Origin: an uncultured bacterium
GTDB lineage: Bacteria > Planctomycetota > UBA1135 > GCA-002686595
DNA length: 64,000 bases
Direction of reading: 5' to 3'
Assembly: GCA_937896235.1 (NCBI GenBank)
Contig: CALBMX010000110.1
Span: forward strand, 20,702 to 84,701
Position 1 is the first letter of the stretch, and each line of letters opens with the position of its first letter. Below the pieces are notes generated by a model. It did no database searches, was not told where the DNA came from, and saw nothing but the letters and a program-made list of their open reading frames with translations. Position numbers and translations under genes: made by a program. This document shows, piece by piece, positions 35,520-44,244 of the stretch.

Positions 35520-37289
35520 TTAGCGCGGTGACGTGCTAGCCGGAGCTGGTTCCGAGCTTTCGGTCGCACGGGCTCTCATTGCAATTTGAACTAACTTTCC
35601 GGCGTCCTTGAGGTCGAGACTTAGGCCGCCGAACCAGCTTGAAGAGCTCATGCCGCGATGGAGCGTGAGGGGCATTGCAATATCTGCGAGGAGCTCTTTC
35701 GGGAACGGAAGGGGACCCTCGAACTGCTCAATGATTGGAACGATCTCTCGAGCCAGCTGCCCAAGTTCAAGGCGCATAAAGCTGAACGGGCTTGCCGTGC
35801 CTAAGCTCTTCCCTAGTCGGGCGATGTCCGGTGACGTGCCACGCGTGGCGTTCTTTGCCGCAACCAGGGCCGCCAGTAGGGTCTCCTTGTCGCCGTTGTA
35901 AAGGACCAAAGTGTCCGTGCCTACGTCTGTTAGGGTCAGCTTGATCGAGTCGCCGAAAGCCTGGTTGAATCCGCCTCGGATTTCGTTGACAGCCCCTTCA
36001 CCGAGGGCGAAGTTCCGACCCAAGGTGGACGGGTCCAGCTTGACGGAGAGCTCCGTTGTCGCCTCGCCAACCTTGTTTGCTTCGAGAATAAGACCAGCCA
36101 TACCCGCGAGCTCCGTCTGGAACACGAGGGCAAGGTTTGAGGTGAGGGACTCCGCGTTGACGCCGTGGAGCCAGAATGTGGTTACGGGCTTGTTGTTGAC
36201 AAAGCTGACGGAGCTCACCATGCCGCTGCCAAAGTAGGAGAGCGCACCTAAGCCGTTATCCGTAAGCTCGCGAATCGCCTTGAAGGCGTGCGCGGGAGAT
36301 TGGAAGGGGCCCAGGTCGACGCCTTCGGGGGCTTCTTCCGGAACGGGGATCGTATCCATGATTTGGTCGACATAGGGGCGAATCCAGCGTGCCATACCAC
36401 CAAGGTCCGCGCCGAAGCCAAAGCTGCCTGGTGCACTCAGATCGATCAGATGGGATAGTTGATTGAAGGTGGCGCCCTCGCTCTCATGCATGCCCGAAAG
36501 AAGGCTGCCATCCATAAGCATCAGGCTGGAGTCGACGCTCAGGAGAGTGCCGTCAAGATCGATGGACAGTTGAAGGCCACCAAGCGAATCGATGATTCCC
36601 GTGACGGTCTTTGGCGTCGCATTCAGAACTTCCATCGCCATTTCCCGGAACGCTGGCGGCATTTCAGAGTCCGCGTTGATTTCAGTCTTCACTTGGCCGA
36701 GGCCCATACTTGTGAAGAAGCCGGCCATCGGGCCATAGGCTTTCACCATCGGCCGGGCGTCGAATGTCGCCGCGATTAGGCCCGAGGGGAGTAGAGATGC
36801 GATTTTGGACGCGCCAAGAGCACTGGGGTAGCTCTTCTCGCAAAGGGCGAGATAGCTACCGCTGATCAGCGATGCCTCCATGATGTTTGGCATTGGAATC
36901 GCCGCCTGAAGCGCGGTCGGGTCCAGAGAAGGGATCAGAACAAAGAACGGGGGCTCTGCTCCACTCATGGGGTCCATGGGCCCAAAGGCGATCGCTATCG
37001 GCTTTGAGCGGTCGATCAGGTTCAGGTCGAATGGGAACTCGCCATTGACCTGCGCAATCAGTGTGTCCAGGTTGGCCATCATCCCCATTTCGGGCAAAGT
37101 GACCTCCAGCAGGCTCTGCACAGCATCTTCTACGTCATCCAGCGGCGCGATGAGGAGAAGTGCTGAAGAGTCATTCGGAATCAGGGCCTGCATACCTGCA
37201 GGAAGGTGGCGGCCAGCTTCTTGGGCTGCCAGGGGGAGACACAAACTTGCCGCTGCGGCTAGGCTTAGAAAGAGAGAGTGGGTCTTCAT
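35520..37289 (-). CDS. secreted protein, paralog of the 27883-29598 protein
   Basis: A 589-residue exported protein. The signal peptide is MKTHSLFLSLAAAASLCLPLAAQ. The mature part opens LPAGMQALIPNDSSALLLIAPLDDVE and follows the same order of strands and helices as its paralog at 27883-29598, including DRSKPIAIAFG, LPSGLIAATFD, GSFGFGADLGG and FGSGMVSSVSF. It ends in a low-complexity tail (SSEPAPASTSPR). No catalytic motif is seen. It lies just upstream of the DUF4956 operon on the same strand but has its own terminator. The role is unknown. Confidence 0.78.
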   Translation of the reverse strand: MKTHSLFLSLAAAASLCLPLAAQEAGRHLPAGMQALIPNDSSALLLIAPLDDVEDAVQSLLEVTLPEMGMMANLDTLIAQVNGEFPFDLNLIDRSKPIAIAFGPMDPMSGAEPPFFVLIPSLDPTALQAAIPMPNIMEASLISGSYLALCEKSYPSALGASKIASLLPSGLIAATFDARPMVKAYGPMAGFFTSMGLGQVKTEINADSEMPPAFREMAMEVLNATPKTVTGIIDSLGGLQLSIDLDGTLLSVDSSLMLMDGSLLSGMHESEGATFNQLSHLIDLSAPGSFGFGADLGGMARWIRPYVDQIMDTIPVPEEAPEGVDLGPFQSPAHAFKAIRELTDNGLGALSYFGSGMVSSVSFVNNKPVTTFWLHGVNAESLTSNLALVFQTELAGMAGLILEANKVGEATTELSVKLDPSTLGRNFALGEGAVNEIRGGFNQAFGDSIKLTLTDVGTDTLVLYNGDKETLLAALVAAKNATRGTSPDIARLGKSLGTASPFSFMRLELGQLAREIVPIIEQFEGPLPFPKELLADIAMPLTLHRGMSSSSWFGGLSLDLKDAGKLVQIAMRARATESSEPAPASTSPR

Positions 37290-37654
37290 ATTTATAGGGT
37301 GACCAGAGTTCGAGGATCTTGTGTTCGGCAGGCGCCAGACGCATCGTCGGCGTCAAGAGTAGAGGCGGTTCGCCATTTCGGGCGCCCGTGTGCCCTTCAT
37401 GCGGTTACCGGAGCTATTCATTTCCAAGACACTGCTCTCTGGGACTGGAAAAGGTCCCGGAGCAATGTTGGCCGGTGGAAGAGTTGCTATCCGGCTTTGC
37501 CCCACCGTCACTCCACTTCAAACGATGTGCCCAGGAGAGTCGGCCCGAATCCGCAGGCTAGTGGAGGTGCGGAGAGAGCTGTAGGTGAGCGTTCCCTTGG
37601 GGCGCCTCTCCCTGGAGTCACCTTGAGTGATCTGAATGCAGGGGAGGTCTGGGT
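37290..37654. other. intergenic region, no gene recognised
   Basis: 365 bases. On the minus strand the sequence CCCTATAAATATG places an A/T-rich -10-like box directly before the start codon of the secreted protein. Overlapping plus-strand frames of 64-138 codons lack protein-like character. Confidence 0.35.
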
Positions 37655-37691
37655 AAAAAAACACCTCCGCCCATCGGCGACGGGCGGAGGT
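37655..37691 (-). terminator. rho-independent terminator of the glutaredoxin gene
   Basis: Arms ACCTCCGCCC / GGGCGGAGGT with a nine-base loop; on the minus strand the stem is followed after two bases by a run of seven T. It is 46 bases past the glutaredoxin stop. Confidence 0.9.
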
Positions 37692-37737
37692 TAGCGATTG
37701 AGATGGACGCATTGCTGCAGACCATGTCTGGTGGTAT

Positions 37738-37977
37738 CTAGCTGTCGAGTTTACCAGCGGCCGCATACTCGGCGAGTTCGGAGCCACCGCCGATCAGCTT
37801 TCCATCGATGATGACGATGGGAACCGTGTGATGTCCCCACTTAGCCTTTGCTGCTGCCAGGTCGCTCTGCGCATCGTCCATGACGTGCTCCTCGAAGGGG
37901 AGTCCCTTTTCGTTGAGAATGGCCTTGGCGCGTTTGCAGTGGGGGCAGGTAGAGGTCGTATACAGGGTGATTTTCAT
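37738..37977 (-). CDS. glutaredoxin
   Basis: A 79-residue thioredoxin-fold protein of typical glutaredoxin length. The redox motif is CPHC in LYTTSTCPHCKRAKAIL. The cis-proline segment HHTVPIVIIDGKLIGG and the GGxxE-type end (GGGSELAEYAAAGKL) bind glutathione in relatives. It reduces disulfides or mixed disulfides with glutathione. It is monocistronic with its own terminator. Confidence 0.93.
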   Translation of the reverse strand: MKITLYTTSTCPHCKRAKAILNEKGLPFEEHVMDDAQSDLAAAKAKWGHHTVPIVIIDGKLIGGGSELAEYAAAGKLDS

Positions 37978-38039
37978 TTGACGAAGAGTCTGGAAAGGCT
38001 GCTGTTGAGCAAAGAGTTGGAATCGCAGTTGGTGCTAGC

Positions 38040-38056
38040 TGGGGATGATATCCCCA
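38040..38056. promoter_or_regulatory. inverted repeat upstream of the glutaredoxin gene
   Basis: TGGGGAT-GAT-ATCCCCA, seven-base perfect arms around three bases, about 63 bases before the glutaredoxin start. Could be an operator or a leader hairpin; nothing decides between them. Confidence 0.3.
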
Positions 38057-38145
38057 ACTGCACGCGGCCACCCGCCCGAACAGGGGTGTTGTGAGACGAA
38101 GTTGTCCTTGAACAAACAAGTTTCGCGGTCGCCAGGTGTCCTCGG

Positions 38146-38222
38146 GCCATGAAGCCATGAAGCCATGAAGCCATGAAGCCATGAAGCCATGAAGCCATGA
38201 AGCCGCATGCCGCATGCCGCAT
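38146..38222. repeat. tandem repeats, 7 x 8 bp then 3 x 7 bp
   Basis: Seven perfect copies of GCCATGAA (38146-38201) followed directly by three perfect copies of GCCGCAT (38202-38222). The 8-base unit is not a multiple of three and every minus-strand frame across it reads the same artificial FMASWLHG repeat, so it is best seen as a noncoding microsatellite. Confidence 0.95.
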
Positions 38223-39001
38223 GCCGTGCGGGAATCTTTCGAAGCCTGGTTGGGAGTGCGTTCCCCTTGGAGAGCATGCGGAGAGGATCGCGTTGACAAG
38301 TCCCCCTAGGTCCGTCTCCGCGGCGGCATCTTCGCGTGTGCGGAGAGCTGCCCGCGCTGCCCTGAGAGCCGAGTCCATTGGTCCCGCTGGAGTAACCCCC
38401 TTTGGGGTTTAGATGTCGACTTCGCGTTCCCTATAGAAGCGCAGAAGGCAACCTCACCAGGGGTGCACGCGCTCGACAGAGGTCAACACCGGGCTTGCCG
38501 ACGGAAACATAAGACCTTCAGGTGGACCCGAATACAGCGCTCACTTAGGCAAGATCCGGACATCTAGGCGTGTGTAGCAAGACTTCCAAAGTGAAGGTCA
38601 ACCTAGCTGCGCGACGAATGTGCGGCGCGAGCACAGTCGGTAACAGGGCGCGACCTCATCCACGTCAATCGCGGCACGAGCTCCGAAGTGGCGAGTGCTA
38701 AGGCCACGCCGCCGTCGACGGAAGATGGTTTCGCCTGGCGGCCGCTTATTGCGGGACCGCGACACTAGATCAAGCCGAAGATTAGGCTCTTCTGTATTTG
38801 TGATTCCCACGCTCTTGCGGGGCGCGGAACTCATCAACATCACCGCGCTTTGACTGTCGAGTGGACTGACCGAGAGCTCCGTTTCTTGTTCGCGGGATGA
38901 GTGGGAAGCAAGACAAGAAAAAAAAGTCAAAGATTGGTTGCTTGACATGTCTTGCAAAAAGCCGCCTGCTTGTAGGGCAGTTTCCGGCGCAGAGCGTTTT
39001 C

Positions 39002-39021
39002 GGACCAAAATGTTTTGGTCC
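39002..39021. promoter_or_regulatory. 20-base near-perfect palindrome
   Basis: GGACCAAAA-TG-TTTTGGTCC, nine-base perfect arms. Could be a repressor site or the first hairpin of a small RNA ending at the terminator 40 bases further on. Confidence 0.4.
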
Positions 39022-39059
39022 ATGCAATGTGCGGAAGTCGCACCGGATAGACATCAAAC

Positions 39060-39100
39060 TCGGGCGGGTCACTCTTCACGGAATGGCTCGCCCGATTTTT
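39060..39100 (+). terminator. orphan rho-independent terminator on the plus strand
   Basis: An 11-pair stem (TCGGGCGGGTC with GGCTCGCCCGA, two wobble pairs) with a 14-base loop, followed by TTTTT. No plus-strand gene lies upstream for 12 kb, so it probably ends an unannotated transcript. Confidence 0.65.
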
Positions 39101-39135
39101 CGTGCACACTTTTCTAGTCGTGTCGATTAAACGGC

Positions 39136-39170
39136 AGCTGCCCGCCGAATACGTTATTCGACGGGCAGCT
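39136..39170 (-). terminator. terminator of the UDP-glucose dehydrogenase gene
   Basis: Arms AGCTGCCCG(C)CGAATA and TATTCG(A)CGGGCAGCT with one mismatch and a three-base loop; minus-strand tail GCCGTTTAAT. It lies 26 bases past the gene's stop. Confidence 0.75.
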
Positions 39171-39195
39171 AGCTCTCGCGGGTGTTTAGGGTGAA

Positions 39196-40497
39196 TCAGG
39201 TACCCATGCCGTAGTACTTGAACCCAGCCGCATTCAGGGCCTTGCGAGTGTAGATATTACGGCCGTCGAAGATGACGTCACCTTTCATGCGACTCTTGAC
39301 TTCGTCGAAGTCGGGGCGGCGGAACTCGTTCCACTCCGTGATCAAGATCATTGCGTCGGCATCATCAAGCGCTTGCATTGGCGTTGGCGCGTACTTTATT
39401 TTTTCACCGAGATGCATGTGCTTGCACTCTTCGATAGCTTCGGGATCGAAGGCGGTGATCGTTGCACCCGCTGCGAGCAAGTGCTCAATCACAACGAGGG
39501 CAGGCGCCTCGCGCATGTCGTCCGTGTTCGGCTTAAACGAGAGTCCCCAGATCGCAAAATGCTTACCCGCGACATCGCCTTTGAAGTGCTCCATGACGAT
39601 GTCGAAGAGGAGGCGCTTCTGGGTTTCGTTGACGGCCTCGACAGCTTGAAGAATACGGAAGTCATAACCCGCTTTCGCGGCGGTCTTGACAACTGCCTTT
39701 ACGTCTTTCGGGAAGCAAGACCCACCGTAACCGAGGCCGGAGAAGAGGAACTTGGAACCAATGCGGCTATCCGAGCCGATGCCGCGTCGAACTTGGTCCA
39801 CGTTCGCGCCCACTTTCATGCAGATGTTCGCGATCTCGTTCATGAAGGAGATACGAGTCGCAAGCATGGCGTTGGCGGCGTATTTCGTGAGCTCGGCAGA
39901 GCGAATATCCATATGGATGATCGGGTTGCCCGTGCGAACGAAAGGGCCGTAAAGCTCGTTCATGAGATCCGCAGCGCGCTGCGTTGAGGAGCCGATGACC
40001 ACGCGGTCTGGCTTCAGGAAGTCGTCGATGGCGGCACCCTCCTTCAAGAACTCGGGGTTCGAGACCACGTCGAATTCGCAATCTGTGTTCTCGGCGATGG
40101 CCTCTTGAACCATGTCGGCAGTACCGACCGGTACCGTCGACTTATCGACGATGACGGTGTATTGCTGCATGTTTTTGGCGATGGTCTTTGCTGCAGCAAT
40201 AACGTATTGCAGGTCGGCAGCTCCGTCTTCACCAGGAGGCGTACCTACGGCGATGAAGACCACTTGCGAGGTGCTAATGCAGTCCTCGTATTTTGTCGTG
40301 AAGTGAAGGCGGCCATCGTGGACGTTGCGCTTCAGCAACTCCTCGAGGCCGGGTTCGTAGATCGGTAGAATCCCTTTTTTAAGGTTCTCGATCTTCTTCT
40401 CGTCGATGTCGATGCAGGTGACCGTGTTTCCGCTTTCAGCGAAGCAGGTACCTGCGACAAGGCCGACATATCCAGTGCCGACGACAGCGATACGCAT
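39196..40497 (-). CDS. ugd: UDP-glucose 6-dehydrogenase
   Basis: A 433-residue enzyme that oxidises UDP-glucose to UDP-glucuronate with two NAD+, supplying acidic sugar for exopolysaccharide or envelope glycans. The N-terminal Rossmann motif is MRIAVVGTGYVGLVAGTCFA. SNPEFLKEGAAIDDF carries the conserved Glu, and SGLGYGGSCFPKDVKA carries the catalytic Cys. The C-terminal UDP-binding domain has WGLSFKPNTDDMREAP. The frame extends upstream to 40593, but ATG 40497 is the family start. It is monocistronic with its own terminator. Confidence 0.97.
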   Translation of the reverse strand: MRIAVVGTGYVGLVAGTCFAESGNTVTCIDIDEKKIENLKKGILPIYEPGLEELLKRNVHDGRLHFTTKYEDCISTSQVVFIAVGTPPGEDGAADLQYVIAAAKTIAKNMQQYTVIVDKSTVPVGTADMVQEAIAENTDCEFDVVSNPEFLKEGAAIDDFLKPDRVVIGSSTQRAADLMNELYGPFVRTGNPIIHMDIRSAELTKYAANAMLATRISFMNEIANICMKVGANVDQVRRGIGSDSRIGSKFLFSGLGYGGSCFPKDVKAVVKTAAKAGYDFRILQAVEAVNETQKRLLFDIVMEHFKGDVAGKHFAIWGLSFKPNTDDMREAPALVVIEHLLAAGATITAFDPEAIEECKHMHLGEKIKYAPTPMQALDDADAMILITEWNEFRRPDFDEVKSRMKGDVIFDGRNIYTRKALNAAGFKYYGMGT

Positions 40498-40646
40498 GGG
40501 ATTATTGAGCTGGGGGTTGTGGTGAGAATGCGCTAGGCGCGTACTGCTTAAAACGAGGTTCTGAACAGCAAATTTGGGGGTTCCTGGGGCCAAGGACTGG
40601 CACTCAGGGCCGAAAAGGATACCCTACTTCCCCGAACGAAGGGTAC

Positions 40647-40723
40647 GGGCGATTAACTCAGTTGGTTAGAGTGCTTCCTTTACACGGAAGACGTCGGGGG
40701 TTCGAATCCCTCATCGCCCACCA
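40647..40723 (+). tRNA. tRNA-Val (anticodon TAC)
   Basis: Complete cloverleaf: acceptor GGGCGAT pairs with ATCGCCC; D arm ACTC/GAGT; anticodon stem CTTCC/GGAAG with loop TTTACAC, anticodon TAC; T arm GGGGG-TTCGAAT-CCCTC with one G-T pair. Discriminator A, and CCA is encoded in the DNA. Confidence 0.97.
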
Positions 40724-40803
40724 TTTCGGTCTTCTCGGCGCCAAGAAGGGCATTTTTGAGACGGAGAGGGAAGGTCCAAGAGACGACCTCCCCGCAGCCT
40801 GTT

Positions 40804-42114
40804 TTACTCGATAGGTTCCACGAGAAAGGCGCGATGGGAGCGGCCGACCCGGCCCACGACCATCCATCCGTCACGCTCTCCCGAACCCCGAAAGCGTGCG
40901 GCTAGCTCATCTGCGGAGGCGTTATGGCCGCGTTTCTTGACCGTCAATCTGCCGACATTGTGCTCTTTCAGCATCTTGCGCACGTGTTTCTTGTCGAGCG
41001 GGGCTCCGTCGATCACTCGGTAGGTTCTGGAAAGTGCGTGGAGCGGCGGCTTCTCCTGCATCCCCCCGAGGTAGGCCATGTACGGATCAATGGGTGCGAT
41101 TTCAAGCTCGCGGGCTAGGGCTCCGATCAACCCGGCGCGAATGACCGACGGGCGAGGCTCTACGAGCCAACGCAAGGCCGGGCTTCCCGGATCCGTGCAA
41201 GAGAACGACGGCTCTAGTGCAGGCTCATCGCAAAGAGACTCCCCGAAACCGCTGATCCGAACGGACTCGACTGGGTCGCCCAATGAGGTTAGCGGCCCCC
41301 CTAGCAGTCGGACAGCTTGTCGCGAGGGCTCCGAAGGCGGCGCTAGGGTGCCCGTCCAAAGTGCGAGCTCGCGAAGGTCCCCCCCAGATTCCGTCCAGGT
41401 GAAACGCCTCGGAAGCTCGGGAGCGACGGAATCGAGTAGGGATTCGACTTCATTCGCATCAACCCCCGGCGGCAGCTTTACGCAGCCGGCGGGCACTTTG
41501 GCAAGGAGCCTCGCGACGGCGGTTAGGTCGGGAGACCAGGCAGTCGGGTCCAAGCGGGATGCATATCCACCCTGTTCCCCACCCGAAGAGGACGCGGCCT
41601 TGAACCTTCGGTCGGGATCCAGAATTAGGACTTCGGGGTGTAGGGCTGGGAATCGGGCGTCGGAGACAAGAGCCCAGTTGGTGAACCCGGCACTTTTTCG
41701 GTTCACCGCGCAGCATGCGGCATGAAGAGGATCGAGGTCCGAAGAGATGACCCGCAGCCCTCGCTGGAGAAGGGCCAAAGTCTCCCCTCCGAGACCGCAA
41801 GTGGCGTCTAAAATGACCCCTTCAGGCGCCAATCGACTGATTTCGTGAGCTCTCCAGCTGCTGATCCTCCCGTCTGTCGCTTGCTCTAACCCCTTGCGCG
41901 TCAAGTACATGCGACTGGCGAGTGGGAGCTTGGAAGCTCCCTTTTCCCGAAGTGTCCCAAGATTGATCGCCATCCTGGCAACCTCGGCGCTGGCTTTGCC
42001 TTCGAGTAACTTGCGAGCAGACAAAGGGTCTTTTGGCAGACAAAATTGCTCTAAAATTGCAGCCGCTCGTCCCATAGTTGGGAATACTTGGTCCGTTGCA
42101 TGAGATCCGGTCAT
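40804..42114 (-). CDS. SAM-dependent methyltransferase with THUMP-like domain
   Basis: A 436-residue protein. The N-terminal 95 residues are helical (LASRMYLTRKGLEQATDGR). The methyltransferase motif I is VILDATCGLGGETLALL, followed by RVISSDLDP and the motif IV-like VLILDPDRRF. The C-terminal THUMP-like part (LHALSRTYRVIDGAPLDKKHVRKMLKEHNVGRLTVKKRG) is typical of the PF18096 type, with a final strand DGWMVVGRVGRSHRAFLVE. The substrate is probably RNA, by analogy with THUMP proteins. The variant motif DPDRR in place of DPPY is usual for this group. It is divergent from the regulator at 42239. Confidence 0.88.
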   Translation of the reverse strand: MTGSHATDQVFPTMGRAAAILEQFCLPKDPLSARKLLEGKASAEVARMAINLGTLREKGASKLPLASRMYLTRKGLEQATDGRISSWRAHEISRLAPEGVILDATCGLGGETLALLQRGLRVISSDLDPLHAACCAVNRKSAGFTNWALVSDARFPALHPEVLILDPDRRFKAASSSGGEQGGYASRLDPTAWSPDLTAVARLLAKVPAGCVKLPPGVDANEVESLLDSVAPELPRRFTWTESGGDLRELALWTGTLAPPSEPSRQAVRLLGGPLTSLGDPVESVRISGFGESLCDEPALEPSFSCTDPGSPALRWLVEPRPSVIRAGLIGALARELEIAPIDPYMAYLGGMQEKPPLHALSRTYRVIDGAPLDKKHVRKMLKEHNVGRLTVKKRGHNASADELAARFRGSGERDGWMVVGRVGRSHRAFLVEPIE

Positions 42115-42238
42115 ATGTCAGCCTATTTTCGCGTGTTCAATTACGGGAACTCCGACTACAAAAGTCTTCTCCCCCCTAGCCCTGTTCGCTCTCCATCCTT
42201 CAAGCCAAGGGCTGGAACCACCCCTCCAAACTATTCCA

Positions 42239-44131
42239 ATGGGACGCATCCTAGTAATTGACGACGAACCTAGCACCCGGGTTCTTTTTAAGAGTCGCCT
42301 TGAAGATCTCGGGCACCGGGTTGCGCTAGCCGCTACCGGGGCCGAAGGCCTAATGGCCGCCCGCTCAAATGAGTTCGATCTCTTCCTAGTTGACATTGGC
42401 CTTGGCGCCGGTGTGGATGGTTTTGAGGTCTGCCGTCGATTGAAAGCGGTACCCCAGACGAATGGCGTCCCCGTTATTCTAATCAGTGGACAGAGCACCA
42501 CGCGCGAAGACTTGCATCGAGGCTACAACGTCGGGTGCGAGTCCTTCCTCATGAAAGGCAATATGACCCTCCTAGAGGACGTACTGCGCGCAATGCTTCG
42601 GATCAAGTCGCTCAAAGACGATCTCGCCGTTCAAAATTATCTGCTCGAGCGTCAGAACCGACGCTTTCAAGAGGAGATGCGGAATCGCCCGACGGACTCC
42701 TCTCCCAAAGCAGCCACGGACCGCCTCGGCCCGGAGCGCCCGGTAGGAGTCCTGCTCGTGGGTCTTGACGGCCTTGTCCAATACGCGGACCGTGGCGCGC
42801 GAGACATCTTCGGCACGGGGGTAGAGCGCAAACACCTAGGGGTGCTTGCTCCTTCGCGTAGACTCGAGGCTTTCGTGCGCGATGCAAGAACAGAGCCTTT
42901 GACCGGCTTCCGTCTCGATCTCGGGGCTCGGGCGGGGCGGCCGAAGCGCTCCCTTTTGGTCTCTGTTGCGCCCATGATGCCCAAGGGCGACTCCGATCTC
43001 GGTGGCCTGAAGGCAGTGACATTCCACGACTCCGCGGGTGGGAGCAGCCTCATTACAAGCTCCATGGGTTCAAGCGGTATGAGCATTGACATCCCTTTGC
43101 TGGACGCCGCTCGTCGGATCTACCGACCGAGTGCCATCATTGGATCAAGCCTGGCAACGGTGAACGCGCGGGAAGCTCTCCAGCGCGCCGCAACGGGGAC
43201 TGCGCCTGCTGTGTTCCAAGGCGAAGCTGGTGCCGGCAAAACGTTTTATGCACGCTGTCTGCACTTCTCAGGAGACCGCTCCGGAGCCTTCCTTCATCTG
43301 GACGTGACCTCTGTTGCACCGGAATCTATTGCGACGGCGCTCTTTGGCTCCAAGGATCAAAATGGCCTTGTCGTCGCTGCGGACCAAGGAACTTTGTACA
43401 TCTCGGGCATCGAGGACCTCTCGAGTGCCATTCAGGAGCGCCTGATCCAGCTTGTTGAGCGAGGGGACTTCACAACTGAGGGCGGAACTGCGAGCACACG
43501 TGTTCAAGTCCGACTGATCACCTCAACCCGCGAAAGCCTTCGTCAATTAGAAGAAGATGGCCGGGTGACTTCCGAGTTCATGGGACTGTTCGATCAGAAC
43601 CGCATAGAGATTGCTCCCTTGCGGGAGAGAATGGAGGACGCCGAGCCCCTTGCTCAGGAACTTGCGCGCAATCTGTCGGGCGGCTCCGTCACTTTGACCG
43701 ATAGCGACCTCTTAGCCATCGACACCCACGACTGGCCGGGGAATGTGCGGGAGATGGAGGATTGCGTTGAGGTCCTATGCGCCGCCGCGCTCGGAGACGA
43801 ATCCGGCCTCAGTACACTTCCCGATACGATGCGTGAGTACGACCGAGCGGTCACAAGGAGTGCAACTCCGTTGGCGGGGAACCCGTTGAATTTTGTCGAG
43901 CTTCAGCCCGCGCCTAGGGTGCCCTCGACGGGCGGCGTCGCTTCCCTGAGTGGGATGGACGGTGCGGCCACCGGAAGCTCGAGCGAAGCTGTTAGCCTCG
44001 AGCTCTATGAGCGGTTAGCCCTCGAGCGGGCCCTCGAGGAAGTTGATGGGGACAGGCTCGCTGCGGCCCGACTCCTAAACGTCGGCAAGAGCACGCTCTA
44101 CCGCAAGCTCAAGCGTCACGGTATCGAATAG
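42239..44131 (+). CDS. response regulator with degenerate sigma-54-activator-like AAA domain
   Basis: A 630-residue protein. A receiver domain (1-125) has DDE (8-10) and Asp52 in LFLVDIGLGAGVDG. A PAS-like segment (about 168-270) contains GVLLVGLDGLVQYADRGARDIFG. The AAA domain (about 300-510) has Walker A GEAGAGKTFYAR, but the GAFTGA loop is absent: ALFGSKDQNGLVVAADQG replaces it. The Walker B equivalent reads GTLYISGIEDL, lacking the DE pair of GTLFLDEIGDM. DWPGNVREMEDCVEVL is conserved, and the C-terminal Fis-type helix-turn-helix is intact (ALEEVDGDRLAAARLLNVGKSTLYRKLKRHGI). It probably binds DNA but does not open sigma-54 promoters. The receiver Lys position is GCESFLMKG. Confidence 0.9.
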   Translation: MGRILVIDDEPSTRVLFKSRLEDLGHRVALAATGAEGLMAARSNEFDLFLVDIGLGAGVDGFEVCRRLKAVPQTNGVPVILISGQSTTREDLHRGYNVGCESFLMKGNMTLLEDVLRAMLRIKSLKDDLAVQNYLLERQNRRFQEEMRNRPTDSSPKAATDRLGPERPVGVLLVGLDGLVQYADRGARDIFGTGVERKHLGVLAPSRRLEAFVRDARTEPLTGFRLDLGARAGRPKRSLLVSVAPMMPKGDSDLGGLKAVTFHDSAGGSSLITSSMGSSGMSIDIPLLDAARRIYRPSAIIGSSLATVNAREALQRAATGTAPAVFQGEAGAGKTFYARCLHFSGDRSGAFLHLDVTSVAPESIATALFGSKDQNGLVVAADQGTLYISGIEDLSSAIQERLIQLVERGDFTTEGGTASTRVQVRLITSTRESLRQLEEDGRVTSEFMGLFDQNRIEIAPLRERMEDAEPLAQELARNLSGGSVTLTDSDLLAIDTHDWPGNVREMEDCVEVLCAAALGDESGLSTLPDTMREYDRAVTRSATPLAGNPLNFVELQPAPRVPSTGGVASLSGMDGAATGSSSEAVSLELYERLALERALEEVDGDRLAAARLLNVGKSTLYRKLKRHGIE

Positions 44132-44244
44132 ACCGGCTTGATCGTCGCCACCTGGCGGTCCCTAAAAGGGCCATTCGAGTTCAGATTAGTGGCGTCCCTC
44201 TCGACTTCACGGACCTCTTCAAGGCCCGCGGTAGAGGGGGACGG

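Larger units (their letters stand above)
38223..39135. other. gene-poor region of about 900 bases
   Basis: The longest gene-free stretch in the window. Frames up to 141 codons (38598-39023, minus) have no protein-like composition. It holds a 20-base palindrome at 39002-39021 and a plus-strand terminator at 39060-39100 that serves no annotated gene. Two TTGACA sequences (38284 and 38942) have no matching -10 box at 16-18 bases. It may encode a small RNA. Confidence 0.5.

Noticed and set aside
37841..38378. Minus-strand frames with repeated FMASWLHG
   Set aside because: They come from the 8-bp tandem repeat, which reads alike in all three frames; no protein-like sequence surrounds it.
38394..38409. 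AACCCC-CTTT-GGGGTT hairpin
   Set aside because: No T-run on either strand and no gene end nearby, so not called as a terminator.
38598..39023. 141-codon minus-strand frame in the gene-poor region
   Set aside because: Composition is irregular with no hydrophobic core, no ribosome site, and it crosses the palindrome; insufficient support.
40658..40874. Minus-strand frames ending MVGDEGFEPPTSSV or similar, over the tRNA-Val gene
   Set aside because: This peptide is the well-known artefact of translating the antisense of a tRNA gene; the tRNA cloverleaf is complete.
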